The notes under the pieces were generated by a model. That model was not told the origin of the DNA and did not search any database. It was given only the letters and a program-made list of their open reading frames with translations. From Flavobacterium aquiphilum (GTDB lineage: Bacteria; Bacteroidota; Bacteroidia; Flavobacteriales; Flavobacteriaceae), in assembly GCF_027111335.1 (NCBI RefSeq), contig NZ_CP114288.1:930001-994000 (forward strand): DNA of 64,000 nucleotides. The letters are read 5' to 3'. The number at the start of each line of letters is the position of its first letter. Position 1 is the stretch's first letter. The position numbers were made by a program, and so were the translations under genes. Shown in pieces: positions 53,445-61,498 of this stretch.

Positions 53445-53867
53445 ATGAAACCAAGACTAATCATTTTATCGGATTTATGGGGAAAGGAAAAATCAGATTG
53501 GGTTTCCAATTATGTTGAATTATTGAAAGACAAGTTTGAAATCCACTATTATGATTGCTGTGAATTGGGAGAAATTGACAAAAGTGATTATACAGAAGAA
53601 AATCTCCACAGTCAGTTTGTTGATGGTGGAATCGAAAGGGCTGTCAAAAATCTTTTGAATACAGAAAAAAGTCAAATTACTATTCTCGCTTTCAGTATCG
53701 GCGGAACCATTGCTTGGAAAGCCTCCTTAAAAGGTTTAAATGTTTGTCAATTATTTATTGTTTCATCAACTCGATTGCGATTCGAGAATACTATTCCGAA
53801 CGGAATCATAAAACTGTATTATGGGGAAAATGATAGCAATAAGCCTAGTAATGGTTGGTTAGAATGA
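53445..53867 (+). CDS. Alpha/beta hydrolase-like protein, probably truncated by in-frame TGA
   Basis: A 140-residue frame beginning MKPRLIILSDLWGKEKSDW, with a nucleophile elbow-like AFSIGGTIAWKASLKG, as in small alpha/beta hydrolases. After the stop TGA (53865-53867) the same frame continues 31 codons (HSLDFEIIKNKQHNFYTEKD...) to TAA at 53961-53963, with sensible composition and a His where a catalytic His could lie. The gene may thus be broken by a point mutation. It begins two bases after the upstream terminator's T-run, so expression is doubtful. Confidence 0.6.
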   Translation: MKPRLIILSDLWGKEKSDWVSNYVELLKDKFEIHYYDCCELGEIDKSDYTEENLHSQFVDGGIERAVKNLLNTEKSQITILAFSIGGTIAWKASLKGLNVCQLFIVSSTRLRFENTIPNGIIKLYYGENDSNKPSNGWLE

Positions 53868-53977
53868 CATTCGTTAGATTTTGAAATCATAAAAAATAAG
53901 CAGCACAATTTTTATACTGAAAAAGATTGTGCAATTACCATCTGCAACAAAATTTTAAAATAATTTCATACAATTGA

Positions 53978-54006
53978 TTGACAAAACGATAAAGTTTGTA
54001 GTTTCG
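53978..54006 (+). promoter_or_regulatory. Candidate promoter of the Rrf2 gene
   Basis: TTG 53978-53980, 18-base spacer, TAGTTTCG 53999-54006, one mismatch to TAnnTTTG. A small GAAAC/GTTTC dyad follows near 54018. Confidence 0.45.
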
Positions 54007-54087
54007 TAAAATATTTCGGAAACGATTTGTTTCGATTCAAAAAAAAATCTGAAATCTAAATTCTAAAATCAGCAATCTTAGATCAAC

Positions 54088-54498
54088 ATGCTTTCAAAGA
54101 AAACAAAATACGGAATAAAAGCACTGACTTTTTTGGCACGCCAGGAAAATAATACTCCTGTGCAAATTGCCGAAATTGCCAAGAATGAACATATTTCTAT
54201 AAAATTTTTGGAAAGTATTTTGTTGTTGTTGAGAAATTCCGGTTTCCTTGGTGCCAAAAAAGGAAAAGGCGGCGGATACTACCTAATAAAGGATCCAAAA
54301 GACATCAATATGGCCAAAGTATATCGAATTCTCGAAGGGCCAATTGCTTTGTTGCCGTGTGCGAGTCACAATTTTTATGAAAAATGTGATGATTGCGATG
54401 ATGAAACCACCTGTGCCGCACGCCGCTTAATGACTGAGGTTAGGGACAATACACTTAAGGTTCTTGAGAGTAACTCGTTGGCAGACATCGCTTTTTAA
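54088..54498 (+). CDS. Rrf2 family transcriptional regulator
   Basis: A 136-residue winged-helix regulator: MLSKKTKYGIKALTFLARQ, recognition region ISIKFLESILLLLRNSGFL and wing GAKKGKGGGYYLIKDP. Cysteines at 91, 100, 103 and 109 (in PCASHNFYEKC and DDCDDETTC) resemble the iron-sulfur site of IscR/NsrR-like members, so it may sense iron-sulfur status or sulfide. Directly upstream of the sulfate assimilation genes and thus the best candidate to bind the motif at 54562. CymR, an Rrf2 protein, plays such a role in Firmicutes. Confidence 0.92.
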   Translation: MLSKKTKYGIKALTFLARQENNTPVQIAEIAKNEHISIKFLESILLLLRNSGFLGAKKGKGGGYYLIKDPKDINMAKVYRILEGPIALLPCASHNFYEKCDDCDDETTCAARRLMTEVRDNTLKVLESNSLADIAF

Positions 54499-54523
54499 TC
54501 TATTAAATTTTATTTAAAATTAT

Positions 54524-54552
54524 TTGCAATTTAAAAAAAAGTGTTACTTTTG
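54524..54552 (+). promoter_or_regulatory. Promoter of the cysH operon
   Basis: TTG 54524-54526, 18-base spacer, TACTTTTG 54545-54552, an exact consensus match. Expected start of transcription near 54559, right at the operator-like motif. Confidence 0.75.
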
Positions 54553-54561
54553 CAAAGTAAT

Positions 54562-54585
54562 CTAGTAACCCGATAGGGTAATAGA
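54562..54585. promoter_or_regulatory. Operator-like dyad in the cysH leader
   Basis: CTAGTAACCCGATAGGGTAATAG has the centre CCC-GATA-GGG flanked by TAA on both sides. It lies about 10 bases after the -7 element, a position suited to repression. A related sequence is at 42918-42940. The layout resembles Rrf2-family sites, by inference. Confidence 0.55.
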
Positions 54586-54611
54586 TTTAGAAACATTAAA
54601 ATAAATCCACT

Positions 54612-54645
54612 TTCCTCCCTCTTTTTTGGAGAGGGCGGGGTGAGG
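54612..54645 (+). repeat. GC-rich hairpin repeat before cysH
   Basis: CCCTCTTTTTTGGAGAGGG then CGGGGTGAGG, ending 19 bases before the cysH ATG. Same family as units at 51091 and 57821. Confidence 0.72.
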
Positions 54646-54663
54646 AAAAAGAAAGGATAAAAA

Positions 54664-55365
54664 ATGAGTACAGAAATAGCAAATGCTTTATTAGAAAAAA
54701 CGAAAGGTTTCTCGATTGAGGAGACTTTGGCTTTTTTGGCTAATGAATATAAAGACAAGGTAGTTTTTTCGACTTCATTTGGGCAGGAAGATCAGGTAAT
54801 AACTGCTTTGATTGCCAAAAATGAATTACCGATCAACATTTTTACGTTGGATACCGGTAGATTGTTTCAGGAAACCTATGATGTTTTTCATAAAACAGTT
54901 AAAAAGTACAAAGTTGCTATTCAAACGTATTTTCCGGATGCAAAGGACGTAGAGAATTTATTGAACAAAAAAGGACCAAACAGCTTTTACGAATCGGTGG
55001 AGAACAGAAAAGAATGTTGTTTTATTCGAAAAGTAGCACTGTTAACAAGAGCTCTGAAAGGAAATGAAATTTGGATCACTGGCTTGCGTGCGGAACAATC
55101 CGAAAACAGAAATGATTTGAAAGCGTTTGAGTACGATGCCCATTTTAATATCATAAAATTCAACCCATTGTTAAAATGGACATTGGAAGATGTTCAAAAA
55201 TATATTGATGCGAATAACGTACCACAAAATGCTTTACACAAAAAAGGATTTGTGAGCATTGGTTGTGCGCCTTGTACAAGAGCAATCGTTGAAGGGGAGG
55301 ACATCAGAGCAGGAAGATGGTGGTGGGAATCCAGTCATAAAGAATGTGGATTGCATCAAAAATAA
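54664..55365 (+). CDS. cysH: Assimilatory adenylyl-sulfate (APS) reductase
   Basis: Reduces activated sulfate to sulfite. 233 residues, PP-loop-like FSTSFGQEDQVITALI at 35-50 and the catalytic ECGLH at 227-231. The two cysteine pairs C118-C119 (NRKECCFIRK) and C201-C204 (GCAPCTRA) mark the iron-sulfur-containing APS reductase type rather than the PAPS reductase of E. coli. This fits the lack of a separate APS kinase gene here. First gene of cysH-cysD-cysN. Confidence 0.95.
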   Translation: MSTEIANALLEKTKGFSIEETLAFLANEYKDKVVFSTSFGQEDQVITALIAKNELPINIFTLDTGRLFQETYDVFHKTVKKYKVAIQTYFPDAKDVENLLNKKGPNSFYESVENRKECCFIRKVALLTRALKGNEIWITGLRAEQSENRNDLKAFEYDAHFNIIKFNPLLKWTLEDVQKYIDANNVPQNALHKKGFVSIGCAPCTRAIVEGEDIRAGRWWWESSHKECGLHQK

Positions 55366-55452
55366 GAGGTCAGAAGTCAGATTTTTGAGAATAGATTATA
55401 GAGAGATAGAAAAATAATAATGCTTAAGAGATTTTAGTCAAGGTCAGAACCT

Positions 55453-55486
55453 AAACTTTTAAACTTTTAAACTTTTAAACTTTAAA
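55453..55486. repeat. Short tandem repeat AAACTTTT before cysD
   Basis: A 10-base unit (AAACTTTTAA type) repeated about three and a half times, ending just before the cysD ATG at 55488. Similar AAGTTTAAAAGG-type filler occurs at 62730-62840. Confidence 0.6.
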
Positions 55487-55487
55487 A

Positions 55488-56387
55488 ATGAGTTCAGTAT
55501 TAAAAACAAATGCTTTAGAAAGCGAAGCAATTTACATATTCAGAGAAGTAATTTCTCAATTTGACAAACCGGTTTTGCTTTTCTCAGGTGGAAAAGATTC
55601 GATTACTTTGGTACGTTTGGCACAAAAAGCTTTTTTTCCTGCCAAAATTCCTTTCCCGTTATTACACGTGGATACAGGACATAATTTCCCTGAAACTATC
55701 GAATTCAGAGATAAATTAGTGGCCGAATTAGGATTAGACTTGATCGTGAGAAATGTGCAGGATGCTATCGACGAAGGAAAAGTAGTTGAAGAAACAGGGA
55801 AATATTCCAGTAGAAATACTTTGCAAACGACTACTTTATTAGATGCTATCGAAGAATTCAAATTTGATGCTTGTATCGGTGGTGCCCGTAGAGATGAGGA
55901 AAAAGCAAGAGCGAAAGAGCGTATTTTCTCTGTTCGTGATGATTTTGGTCAATGGGATGAAAAAAACCAACGTCCTGAATTGTTTGATTTATTAAACGGA
56001 AAAATTGAAAATGGTCAAAACGTTCGTGTTTTCCCAATTTCAAATTGGACAGAATTGGATGTTTGGAGTTATATCGAACAAGAGCAAATCGAAATACCAT
56101 CGATCTATTTTTCACACAAACGTAAAGTTTTTTTGAGAGACGGTTTGATTTGGTCACACTCTCCTTTTGTGTACCAAGAAGAAGACGAACAAGTCGAAGA
56201 ACGAATTGTTCGCTTCAGAACCGTTGGGGATATGAGTTGTACTGCCGCTGTTGAATCCTATGCAGCGACCATTCAAGAAGTAGTTGGGGAGATTCGTTCT
56301 TCGACCATTTCTGAAAGAGGAGCCAGAATTGATGACAAACGTTCTGAGGCTGCTATGGAAAAAAGAAAACAACAAGGATACTTTTAA
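55488..56387 (+). CDS. cysD: Sulfate adenylyltransferase subunit 2
   Basis: ATP sulfurylase catalytic subunit; forms APS from sulfate and ATP with CysN. PP-loop LLFSGGKDSITLVRLAQ at about residues 30-46, HVDTGHNFPETIEFRD, GARRDEEKARAKERIFS, and C-terminal SERGARIDDKRSEAAMEKRK. 299 residues, full length. Confidence 0.97.
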   Translation: MSSVLKTNALESEAIYIFREVISQFDKPVLLFSGGKDSITLVRLAQKAFFPAKIPFPLLHVDTGHNFPETIEFRDKLVAELGLDLIVRNVQDAIDEGKVVEETGKYSSRNTLQTTTLLDAIEEFKFDACIGGARRDEEKARAKERIFSVRDDFGQWDEKNQRPELFDLLNGKIENGQNVRVFPISNWTELDVWSYIEQEQIEIPSIYFSHKRKVFLRDGLIWSHSPFVYQEEDEQVEERIVRFRTVGDMSCTAAVESYAATIQEVVGEIRSSTISERGARIDDKRSEAAMEKRKQQGYF

Positions 56388-56497
56388 TAAGTTAGAAGTT
56401 AAGAGTTAGAAGTTAGAAGAATCAAAAAAACATACAGATTTATAAGTTTAGAGAGAATATGAAACCTCAAACTTTAAACCTGAAACAATATATTAAG

Positions 56498-57742
56498 ATG
56501 GAAGTTTTAAAAATAGCAACAGCAGGAAGTGTAGATGACGGAAAAAGTACTTTAATCGGGAGATTATTGTATGATACTCAATCATTGACTACAGATAAAA
56601 TTGAAGCAATAGAAAAAAGCAGTAAACAAAAAGGATACGATTACCTTGATTTTTCGTTAGCAACTGATGGTTTGGTTGCCGAAAGAGAACAAGGAATTAC
56701 AATAGACGTAGCACATATTTATTTTTCGACTGCGAAAAAAAGCTACATCATTGCCGATACTCCAGGTCACGTAGAATATACACGAAACATGGTTACAGGA
56801 GCTTCGACTTCACAAGTGTCTATCATTTTGATTGATGCCCGTAAAGGAGTTATTGAGCAAACGTACCGTCACTTTTTTATCAATAATTTATTGAGAGTAA
56901 AAGATGTGATTGTTGCAGTAAATAAAATGGATTTAGTTGATTATTCAGAAGAAGTTTTCAATAAAATCAAAACCGATTTTCAGGCATTAAATGCAAAAAG
57001 CGCCTACAAAGAACAAAACGTAAGTTACATTCCTTTGAGTGCTTTAACAGGAGATAATGTGGTGGAGACTTTAGGAAAAATGCCTTGGTATACCGGACAA
57101 ACTATCCTTCAGCATTTGGAAGCACTGGAATCAAAAGATATATATGATAATGGAAAAACCCGTTTTCCTGTGCAAACTGTAATTCGTCCAAAAACGGAAG
57201 AATACCACGATTTTAGAGGATACGCTGGTAAATTATACGGAAATTCTATTAAAGTTGGGGATGCTGTTACAGTACTACCTTCATTAACAGAATCAAAAGT
57301 GACAAACATTCACTTTTTTGACCAGCAATTTGATGAGGCGAAGGCAGGTTCTTCAATCACAATCGAATTGGAAAATGATATCAATGTAACAAGAGGGGAT
57401 ATGATTGTAAAATCCGACGAGCTTCCTAAAGTTGAAAAAGATATCGAGACTACAGTTTGTTGGATGGACAGTAAAAAATTAGTAGCGGGTGCAAAATATT
57501 TTGTACAACACAACACTAACAGAGTTTTGGCAAAAATTGACAGCGTGAAAAACGTAATTGCTACCGATTATTCAGGGACAACTCCAGCTTCTCAATTAGC
57601 TATAAACGAAATTGGTGAAGTGAAAATTAAGTTGAGCAAAGCCATTTATTTTGATGCTTACACAGAAAACAAATCAAACGGAGCTTTCATCTTAATTGAT
57701 GCTGCAACCAACACTACAGCAGGAGTTGGGTTTATACACTAA
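56498..57742 (+). CDS. cysN: Sulfate adenylyltransferase subunit 1 (GTPase)
   Basis: GTPase partner of CysD. Start chosen at ATG 56498 (MEVLKIATAGSVDDGKSTL); the frame extends 13 codons upstream to ATG 56459. G motifs: AGSVDDGKSTLIGRLL, DTPGHVEYTRNM, VNKMDLVDY; the EF-Tu-like domain 2 follows (PVQTVIRPKTEEYHDFRGY). 414 residues and no fused APS kinase domain, consistent with the APS-reductase route. Confidence 0.96.
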   Translation: MEVLKIATAGSVDDGKSTLIGRLLYDTQSLTTDKIEAIEKSSKQKGYDYLDFSLATDGLVAEREQGITIDVAHIYFSTAKKSYIIADTPGHVEYTRNMVTGASTSQVSIILIDARKGVIEQTYRHFFINNLLRVKDVIVAVNKMDLVDYSEEVFNKIKTDFQALNAKSAYKEQNVSYIPLSALTGDNVVETLGKMPWYTGQTILQHLEALESKDIYDNGKTRFPVQTVIRPKTEEYHDFRGYAGKLYGNSIKVGDAVTVLPSLTESKVTNIHFFDQQFDEAKAGSSITIELENDINVTRGDMIVKSDELPKVEKDIETTVCWMDSKKLVAGAKYFVQHNTNRVLAKIDSVKNVIATDYSGTTPASQLAINEIGEVKIKLSKAIYFDAYTENKSNGAFILIDAATNTTAGVGFIH

Positions 57743-57743
57743 A

Positions 57744-57781
57744 ATCCCCACCCCAACCCTCCCCGAAAGGGAGGTAGGTAG
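57744..57781 (-). repeat. GC-rich hairpin repeat, inverted copy
   Basis: CCCCACCCCAACCCTCCCCGAAAGGGAGG-type unit (stem CCCTCCC/GGGAGG), the reverse orientation of the unit 40 bases downstream. The two could also pair with each other. Confidence 0.65.
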
Positions 57782-57820
57782 GACGTAAAAAAGATTAGAC
57801 AAAAAAGAAAACGTAACACT

Positions 57821-57863
57821 CCCGGTTTCGGCTCCCCCTCCTTCGGAGGGGGCTGGGGGGAGG
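57821..57863 (+). repeat. GC-rich hairpin repeat before sulfite reductase
   Basis: CCCCCTCCTTCGGAGGGGG with the UUCG loop, then CTGGGGGGAGG, ending 15 bases before the ATG at 57879. Confidence 0.75.
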
Positions 57864-57878
57864 AAAATATACAGAATT

Positions 57879-59969
57879 ATGCAAAGTTTTAGAACCGAAA
57901 TAGAGGACCCAATTGTCCAAAAAGAGATTATAGATTTAGAGAAAAAGATTTATTCCTTCCGTAACGGACAAATTGATGACGAGCGTTTCCGTAGTCTTCG
58001 TTTGGCTCGTGGTATTTACGGTCAACGTCAGGAAGGTGTACAAATGATTCGTATTAAATTGCCTTACGGAAAAGTATCTAGTGAGCAATTGAGAAGAATC
58101 ACCGAAGTATCAGAAAAATATTCTACAGGACGTTTGCACATCACAACGCGTCAGGATATTCAAATTCACTACGTGAGTTTGGACAGAACACCTGAACTTT
58201 GGGCTGATTTGGCAAAAGACAATATCACTTTGAGAGAAGCTTGCGGAAACACAGTAAGAAATATTACTGCGAGTGAAACTGCAGGAATTGATGTAAATGA
58301 GCCATTCGACGTGACGCCTTATGCGCATGCGTTGTTCCAATATTTGTTGCGTAACCCTATCTGTCAGGAAATGGGACGTAAATTTAAAATTTCATTCTCG
58401 TCTTCTGACGAAGATACCGCTTTGAGTTATTTGCACGATTTAGGATTTATTCCAAAAATTGTAAACGGAGAAAAAGGTTTCAAAGTAATGCTAGGTGGCG
58501 GTTTAGGTTCACAGCCAAGCCACGCTGAATTGCTTTCGGAATTTATTCCGGTTAACCAAATTATCCCAACTGCTGAGGGTGTAATCAGAGTTTTTGACCG
58601 TCATGGGGAAAGAGCTAAACGTTTGAAAGCACGTTTGAAATTTTTGATCAAAGATTTAGGACGTGATGAATTCATGAAATTGGTTGAAGAAGAGAAAAAA
58701 GCATTGGCTTTCCATACTTACGAAATTGACACAACTGAATTTGAAGGAGCTATTACAGAGCCTTTGTTAGAAGTGCCAACAGTTACAATTGATGATGTTG
58801 CTGCTTATGAAGCTTGGAAAAAATCAAACGTAATTGCTCAAAAACAAGCAGGATATGTTGCCATTGGTATTAAAATTTCTTTGGGAGATTTTTATATCGA
58901 CAAAGCAAGACAATTGGCTGATTTGATTAAAAATTATGGTGCCAATGAGTTGCGTTTTTCATTGAGACAAAATATTCTTATCCGTAATATTAAAGAAGAA
59001 AACCTTCCATTTTTCTATCAGGAATTGGCTAAATTAGATTTTGTGACTTTGGGTTACAATACTATTACTGATGTTACGGCTTGTCCCGGAACTGATACTT
59101 GTAACTTAGGAATTGCAAGCAGTACAGGTATTGCTGAGGAATTGGAAAGAGTTTTCGCAACAGAATATCCACAATACAGCAACAACAAAGACATCGCTAT
59201 CAAAATTAGTGGTTGTATGAATGCTTGTGGACAACACAACATGGCCGAAATCGGTTTTCAAGGAATGTCTATCAATGCAGGAAAATTGGTGGCTCCGGCT
59301 CTTCAGGTATTATTAGGTGGAGGAAATTTAGGAAATGGAGTTGGACGTTTTTCTGATAAAGTAATCAAAATTCCTAGCCGTAGAGGACCAGAAGCTTTGC
59401 GTTTAATCTTAAATGATTTTGAAGCGAATGCAAACGGACAATCTTTCCTTAACTATTATGATGCAAAAGGAGAAAAATACTTCTATGAGTTCTTGAAACC
59501 GTTGGCAGATGTAACCAATTTGACCGAAGCTGATTTCGTAGATTGGGGTAATGCTGATAACTATGTGAAAGCGGTTGGAGTTGGAGAATGTGCCGGTGTT
59601 GTAATTGATTTGGTTGCTACATTATTGTTTGAAGCAAAAGAAAAAATAACTTTTGCATACGACGCTTTGCAAGAAGAAAAATGGGCTGATGCTATTTATT
59701 TGGCATATGCCGGATTTGTAAATGGAGCCAAAGCATTGTTGTTGTCTGCAAATGAAAAAACAAACACACACGCAGGAATCATCGAATCATTTGATACTGT
59801 TTTTATCCAAAGTGGAAAATTGGATTTAGGTTCCTCTTTCAACGAATTGGTGTACCAAATCAGAGCGAACGAGCCATCTGCGGCTTTCGCCAAAAAATAT
59901 ATTGAAGAGGCACTGTCTTTCTTCTCAAAAATTGAAGAATACAGAGCCAAAGATTTAGCGAATGCATAA
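57879..59969 (+). CDS. Sulfite (nitrite/sulfite) reductase with C-terminal helical extension
   Basis: Siroheme-iron-sulfur enzyme that reduces sulfite to sulfide; context favours sulfite over nitrite. The duplicated ferredoxin-like and siroheme domains are present (GRLHITTRQDIQIHYV early; ELRFSLRQNILIRNI in the second half). The cluster cysteines are C402 and C408 (ACPGTDTCNLG) and C446 and C450 (GCMNACGQHN). The core ends near residue 565. A further 130 residues follow (GECAGVVIDLVATLLFEA ... SKIEEYRAKDLANA), helical and HEPN-like, not found in E. coli CysI. Its stop overlaps the next gene's start by 8 bases. Confidence 0.92.
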   Translation: MQSFRTEIEDPIVQKEIIDLEKKIYSFRNGQIDDERFRSLRLARGIYGQRQEGVQMIRIKLPYGKVSSEQLRRITEVSEKYSTGRLHITTRQDIQIHYVSLDRTPELWADLAKDNITLREACGNTVRNITASETAGIDVNEPFDVTPYAHALFQYLLRNPICQEMGRKFKISFSSSDEDTALSYLHDLGFIPKIVNGEKGFKVMLGGGLGSQPSHAELLSEFIPVNQIIPTAEGVIRVFDRHGERAKRLKARLKFLIKDLGRDEFMKLVEEEKKALAFHTYEIDTTEFEGAITEPLLEVPTVTIDDVAAYEAWKKSNVIAQKQAGYVAIGIKISLGDFYIDKARQLADLIKNYGANELRFSLRQNILIRNIKEENLPFFYQELAKLDFVTLGYNTITDVTACPGTDTCNLGIASSTGIAEELERVFATEYPQYSNNKDIAIKISGCMNACGQHNMAEIGFQGMSINAGKLVAPALQVLLGGGNLGNGVGRFSDKVIKIPSRRGPEALRLILNDFEANANGQSFLNYYDAKGEKYFYEFLKPLADVTNLTEADFVDWGNADNYVKAVGVGECAGVVIDLVATLLFEAKEKITFAYDALQEEKWADAIYLAYAGFVNGAKALLLSANEKTNTHAGIIESFDTVFIQSGKLDLGSSFNELVYQIRANEPSAAFAKKYIEEALSFFSKIEEYRAKDLANA

Positions 59970-60735
59970 AACGATACAACCCAAAGTAACTTTAGTGGGC
60001 GCAGGACCCGGCGACCCGGACTTGCTTACGCTCAAAGGCGTAAACGCGCTCGCTGAAGCCAACGTGGTTTTGTATGATGCCTTGGCCAATGAGGAAATAC
60101 TGAAATATGCTCCCCAAGATGTCATAAAAATATTTGTGGGGAAAAGAATTGGTTCGCATGAATATTCGCAAGAGCAAATCAATCAGTTGATTGTTGATAA
60201 TGCGCTTACTTATGGTCATGTGGTTCGGTTAAAAGGAGGCGACCCTTTTATTTTTGGAAGAGGAAGCGAAGAAATAGATTACGTAGAAAGTTTTGGAATC
60301 CCTACATTTGTAGTTCCCGGAATTTCATCGTCGATTGCGGTTCCCGCTTATCAGGGGATTTCGTTGACCAAAAGAGGAACTTCCGAAAGTTTTTGGGTAA
60401 TTACAGGGACAACATCCAGTCGCAATTTGTCTAATGATATTGCCCTTGCAGCAAAATCATCTGCGACAGTAGTGATTTTGATGGGAATGAGTAAGCTGTC
60501 GCAAATTGTCGATTTGTTTCAAAAAGAATCCAAAGGAGAAACTCCCGTTGCGATTATTCAAAACGGAACAACGCCAAATGAAAAAATTGGCGTGGGAACA
60601 ATCGATACGATTCAGGAAGTGGTTGCCGAAAAGAAATTAAGTTCACCGGCAATTATCGTAATTGGCGAAGTGGTGAAAGAAAGCAATAAATTAAAAGGTT
60701 TTTACGAAGAGTTTCTATCAAAAGAAATTGTCTAG
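59962..60735 (+). CDS. cobA: Uroporphyrinogen-III C-methyltransferase
   Basis: Methylates uroporphyrinogen III twice to precorrin-2, the first step to siroheme needed by the sulfite reductase just upstream. 257 residues with VGAGPGDPDLLTLKGVNAL, VRLKGGDPFIFGRGSEE, PGISSSIAVPAYQGI and TVVILMGMSKL. ATG overlaps the sulfite reductase stop (8 bases), indicating coupling. Its 3' end is repeated downstream behind a REP-like element. Confidence 0.96.
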   Translation: MHKTIQPKVTLVGAGPGDPDLLTLKGVNALAEANVVLYDALANEEILKYAPQDVIKIFVGKRIGSHEYSQEQINQLIVDNALTYGHVVRLKGGDPFIFGRGSEEIDYVESFGIPTFVVPGISSSIAVPAYQGISLTKRGTSESFWVITGTTSSRNLSNDIALAAKSSATVVILMGMSKLSQIVDLFQKESKGETPVAIIQNGTTPNEKIGVGTIDTIQEVVAEKKLSSPAIIVIGEVVKESNKLKGFYEEFLSKEIV

Positions 60736-60789
60736 TAAAGGAGTTCCGTAGGAACGATTTGTTTTATAGCGTCGGGTTTTAACCCGATG
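60736..60789 (+). repeat. REP-like palindromic element after cobA
   Basis: Two palindromic parts: GAGTTCCGTAGGAAC and GCGTCGGGTTTTAACCCGATG (60769-60789). The second part is identical to 61472-61492. Confidence 0.78.
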
Positions 60790-60794
60790 AAAAG

Positions 60795-60832
60795 AAAGGT
60801 TTTTACGGAGAATTTCTGTCAAAGGAAATCGT
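60795..60832 (+). repeat. Duplicate of the cobA 3' coding end
   Basis: Matches cobA 60694-60731 at 33 of 38 positions. Read in the same frame it would encode KGFYGEFLSKEIVS then TAG, against KGFYEEFLSKEIV in the gene. Four of the five differences are synonymous. Confidence 0.85.
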
Positions 60833-60833
60833 T

Positions 60834-60858
60834 TCGTAGGGTCGGGTCGAGACCCGAC
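60834..60858. repeat. REP-like palindrome, second type
   Basis: GTCGGGTC (60841-60848) GA GACCCGAC (60851-60858), an 8-bp palindrome before the next gene; related to the GTCGGGTTTTAACCCGA units. Confidence 0.7.
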
Positions 60859-60884
60859 ATAATCGACAAAGTATATAGGTAACA

Positions 60885-61472
60885 ATGGAAAAGAACGAAT
60901 TATACCCAATTTTTTTAAAACTGCACAACATCAATGTATTAATTGTTGGTGGCGGAAATGTAGGTTTGGAAAAATTGTCTTTTATGTTGAAATCCAGCCC
61001 AAACGCCAATGTTGAGGTTGTGGCGACAAAGTTCTTGCCCGAGTTGGAAGCTTTAGTTGAAAAACATCCTTCGGTTACATTAACCAAAAAGAAGTTCAAG
61101 AAAAAAATGCTCAAGAAAAGGAACATGGTTATTGCTTGTACTGATAGTTTGGAAGTTAACAAGAGAGTTTTTGAACTAGCCCGAAAGCGTTATTTGATTT
61201 GCAATATTGCCGATACACCCGATTTATGTGATTATTATTTGGGCGGAATTGTAACCAAAGGAAACGTAAAAATCGCTATTTCGACCAATGGAAAATCACC
61301 GACGACCGCCAAAAGATTACGTGAATTTTTCGAAGAAGTAATCCCTGAGGATGTGAATAAAATGGTAGAAAACCTAAACGAATACCGAAAAACACTCAAA
61401 GGAAATTTCGAAGAAAAAGTGAATAGAATGAATGAAATCACTGAAGCGCTAAAAAACAATAAGGGTGAATAG
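60885..61472 (+). CDS. Precorrin-2 dehydrogenase / sirohydrochlorin ferrochelatase (siroheme synthase N-terminal type)
   Basis: Completes siroheme from precorrin-2 by NAD-dependent oxidation and iron insertion, corresponding to the N-terminal half of E. coli CysG and to Met8p. 195 residues: Rossmann motif VLIVGGGNVGLEKLSFML, then CNIADTPDLCDYYLGGIVTKGNVKIAISTNGKSPTTAKRLREFFE. The split from the methyltransferase is normal here. The stop codon TAG is the beginning of a REP-like unit, and a second version of the gene's 3' end lies beyond it. Confidence 0.94.
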   Translation: MEKNELYPIFLKLHNINVLIVGGGNVGLEKLSFMLKSSPNANVEVVATKFLPELEALVEKHPSVTLTKKKFKKKMLKKRNMVIACTDSLEVNKRVFELARKRYLICNIADTPDLCDYYLGGIVTKGNVKIAISTNGKSPTTAKRLREFFEEVIPEDVNKMVENLNEYRKTLKGNFEEKVNRMNEITEALKNNKGE

Positions 61473-61492
61473 CGTCGGGTTTTAACCCGATG
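61472..61492 (+). repeat. REP-like palindrome at siroheme gene stop
   Basis: GCGTCGGGTTTTAACCCGATG, identical to 60769-60789; the preceding TA plus its first G form the gene's stop codon. Confidence 0.8.
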
Positions 61493-61498
61493 ATTCCA

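Noticed and set aside
54600..57865. GC-rich repeats as a CRISPR array
   Set aside because: Units are few, in both orientations, separated by whole genes, and of variable sequence, so they are dispersed hairpin repeats.
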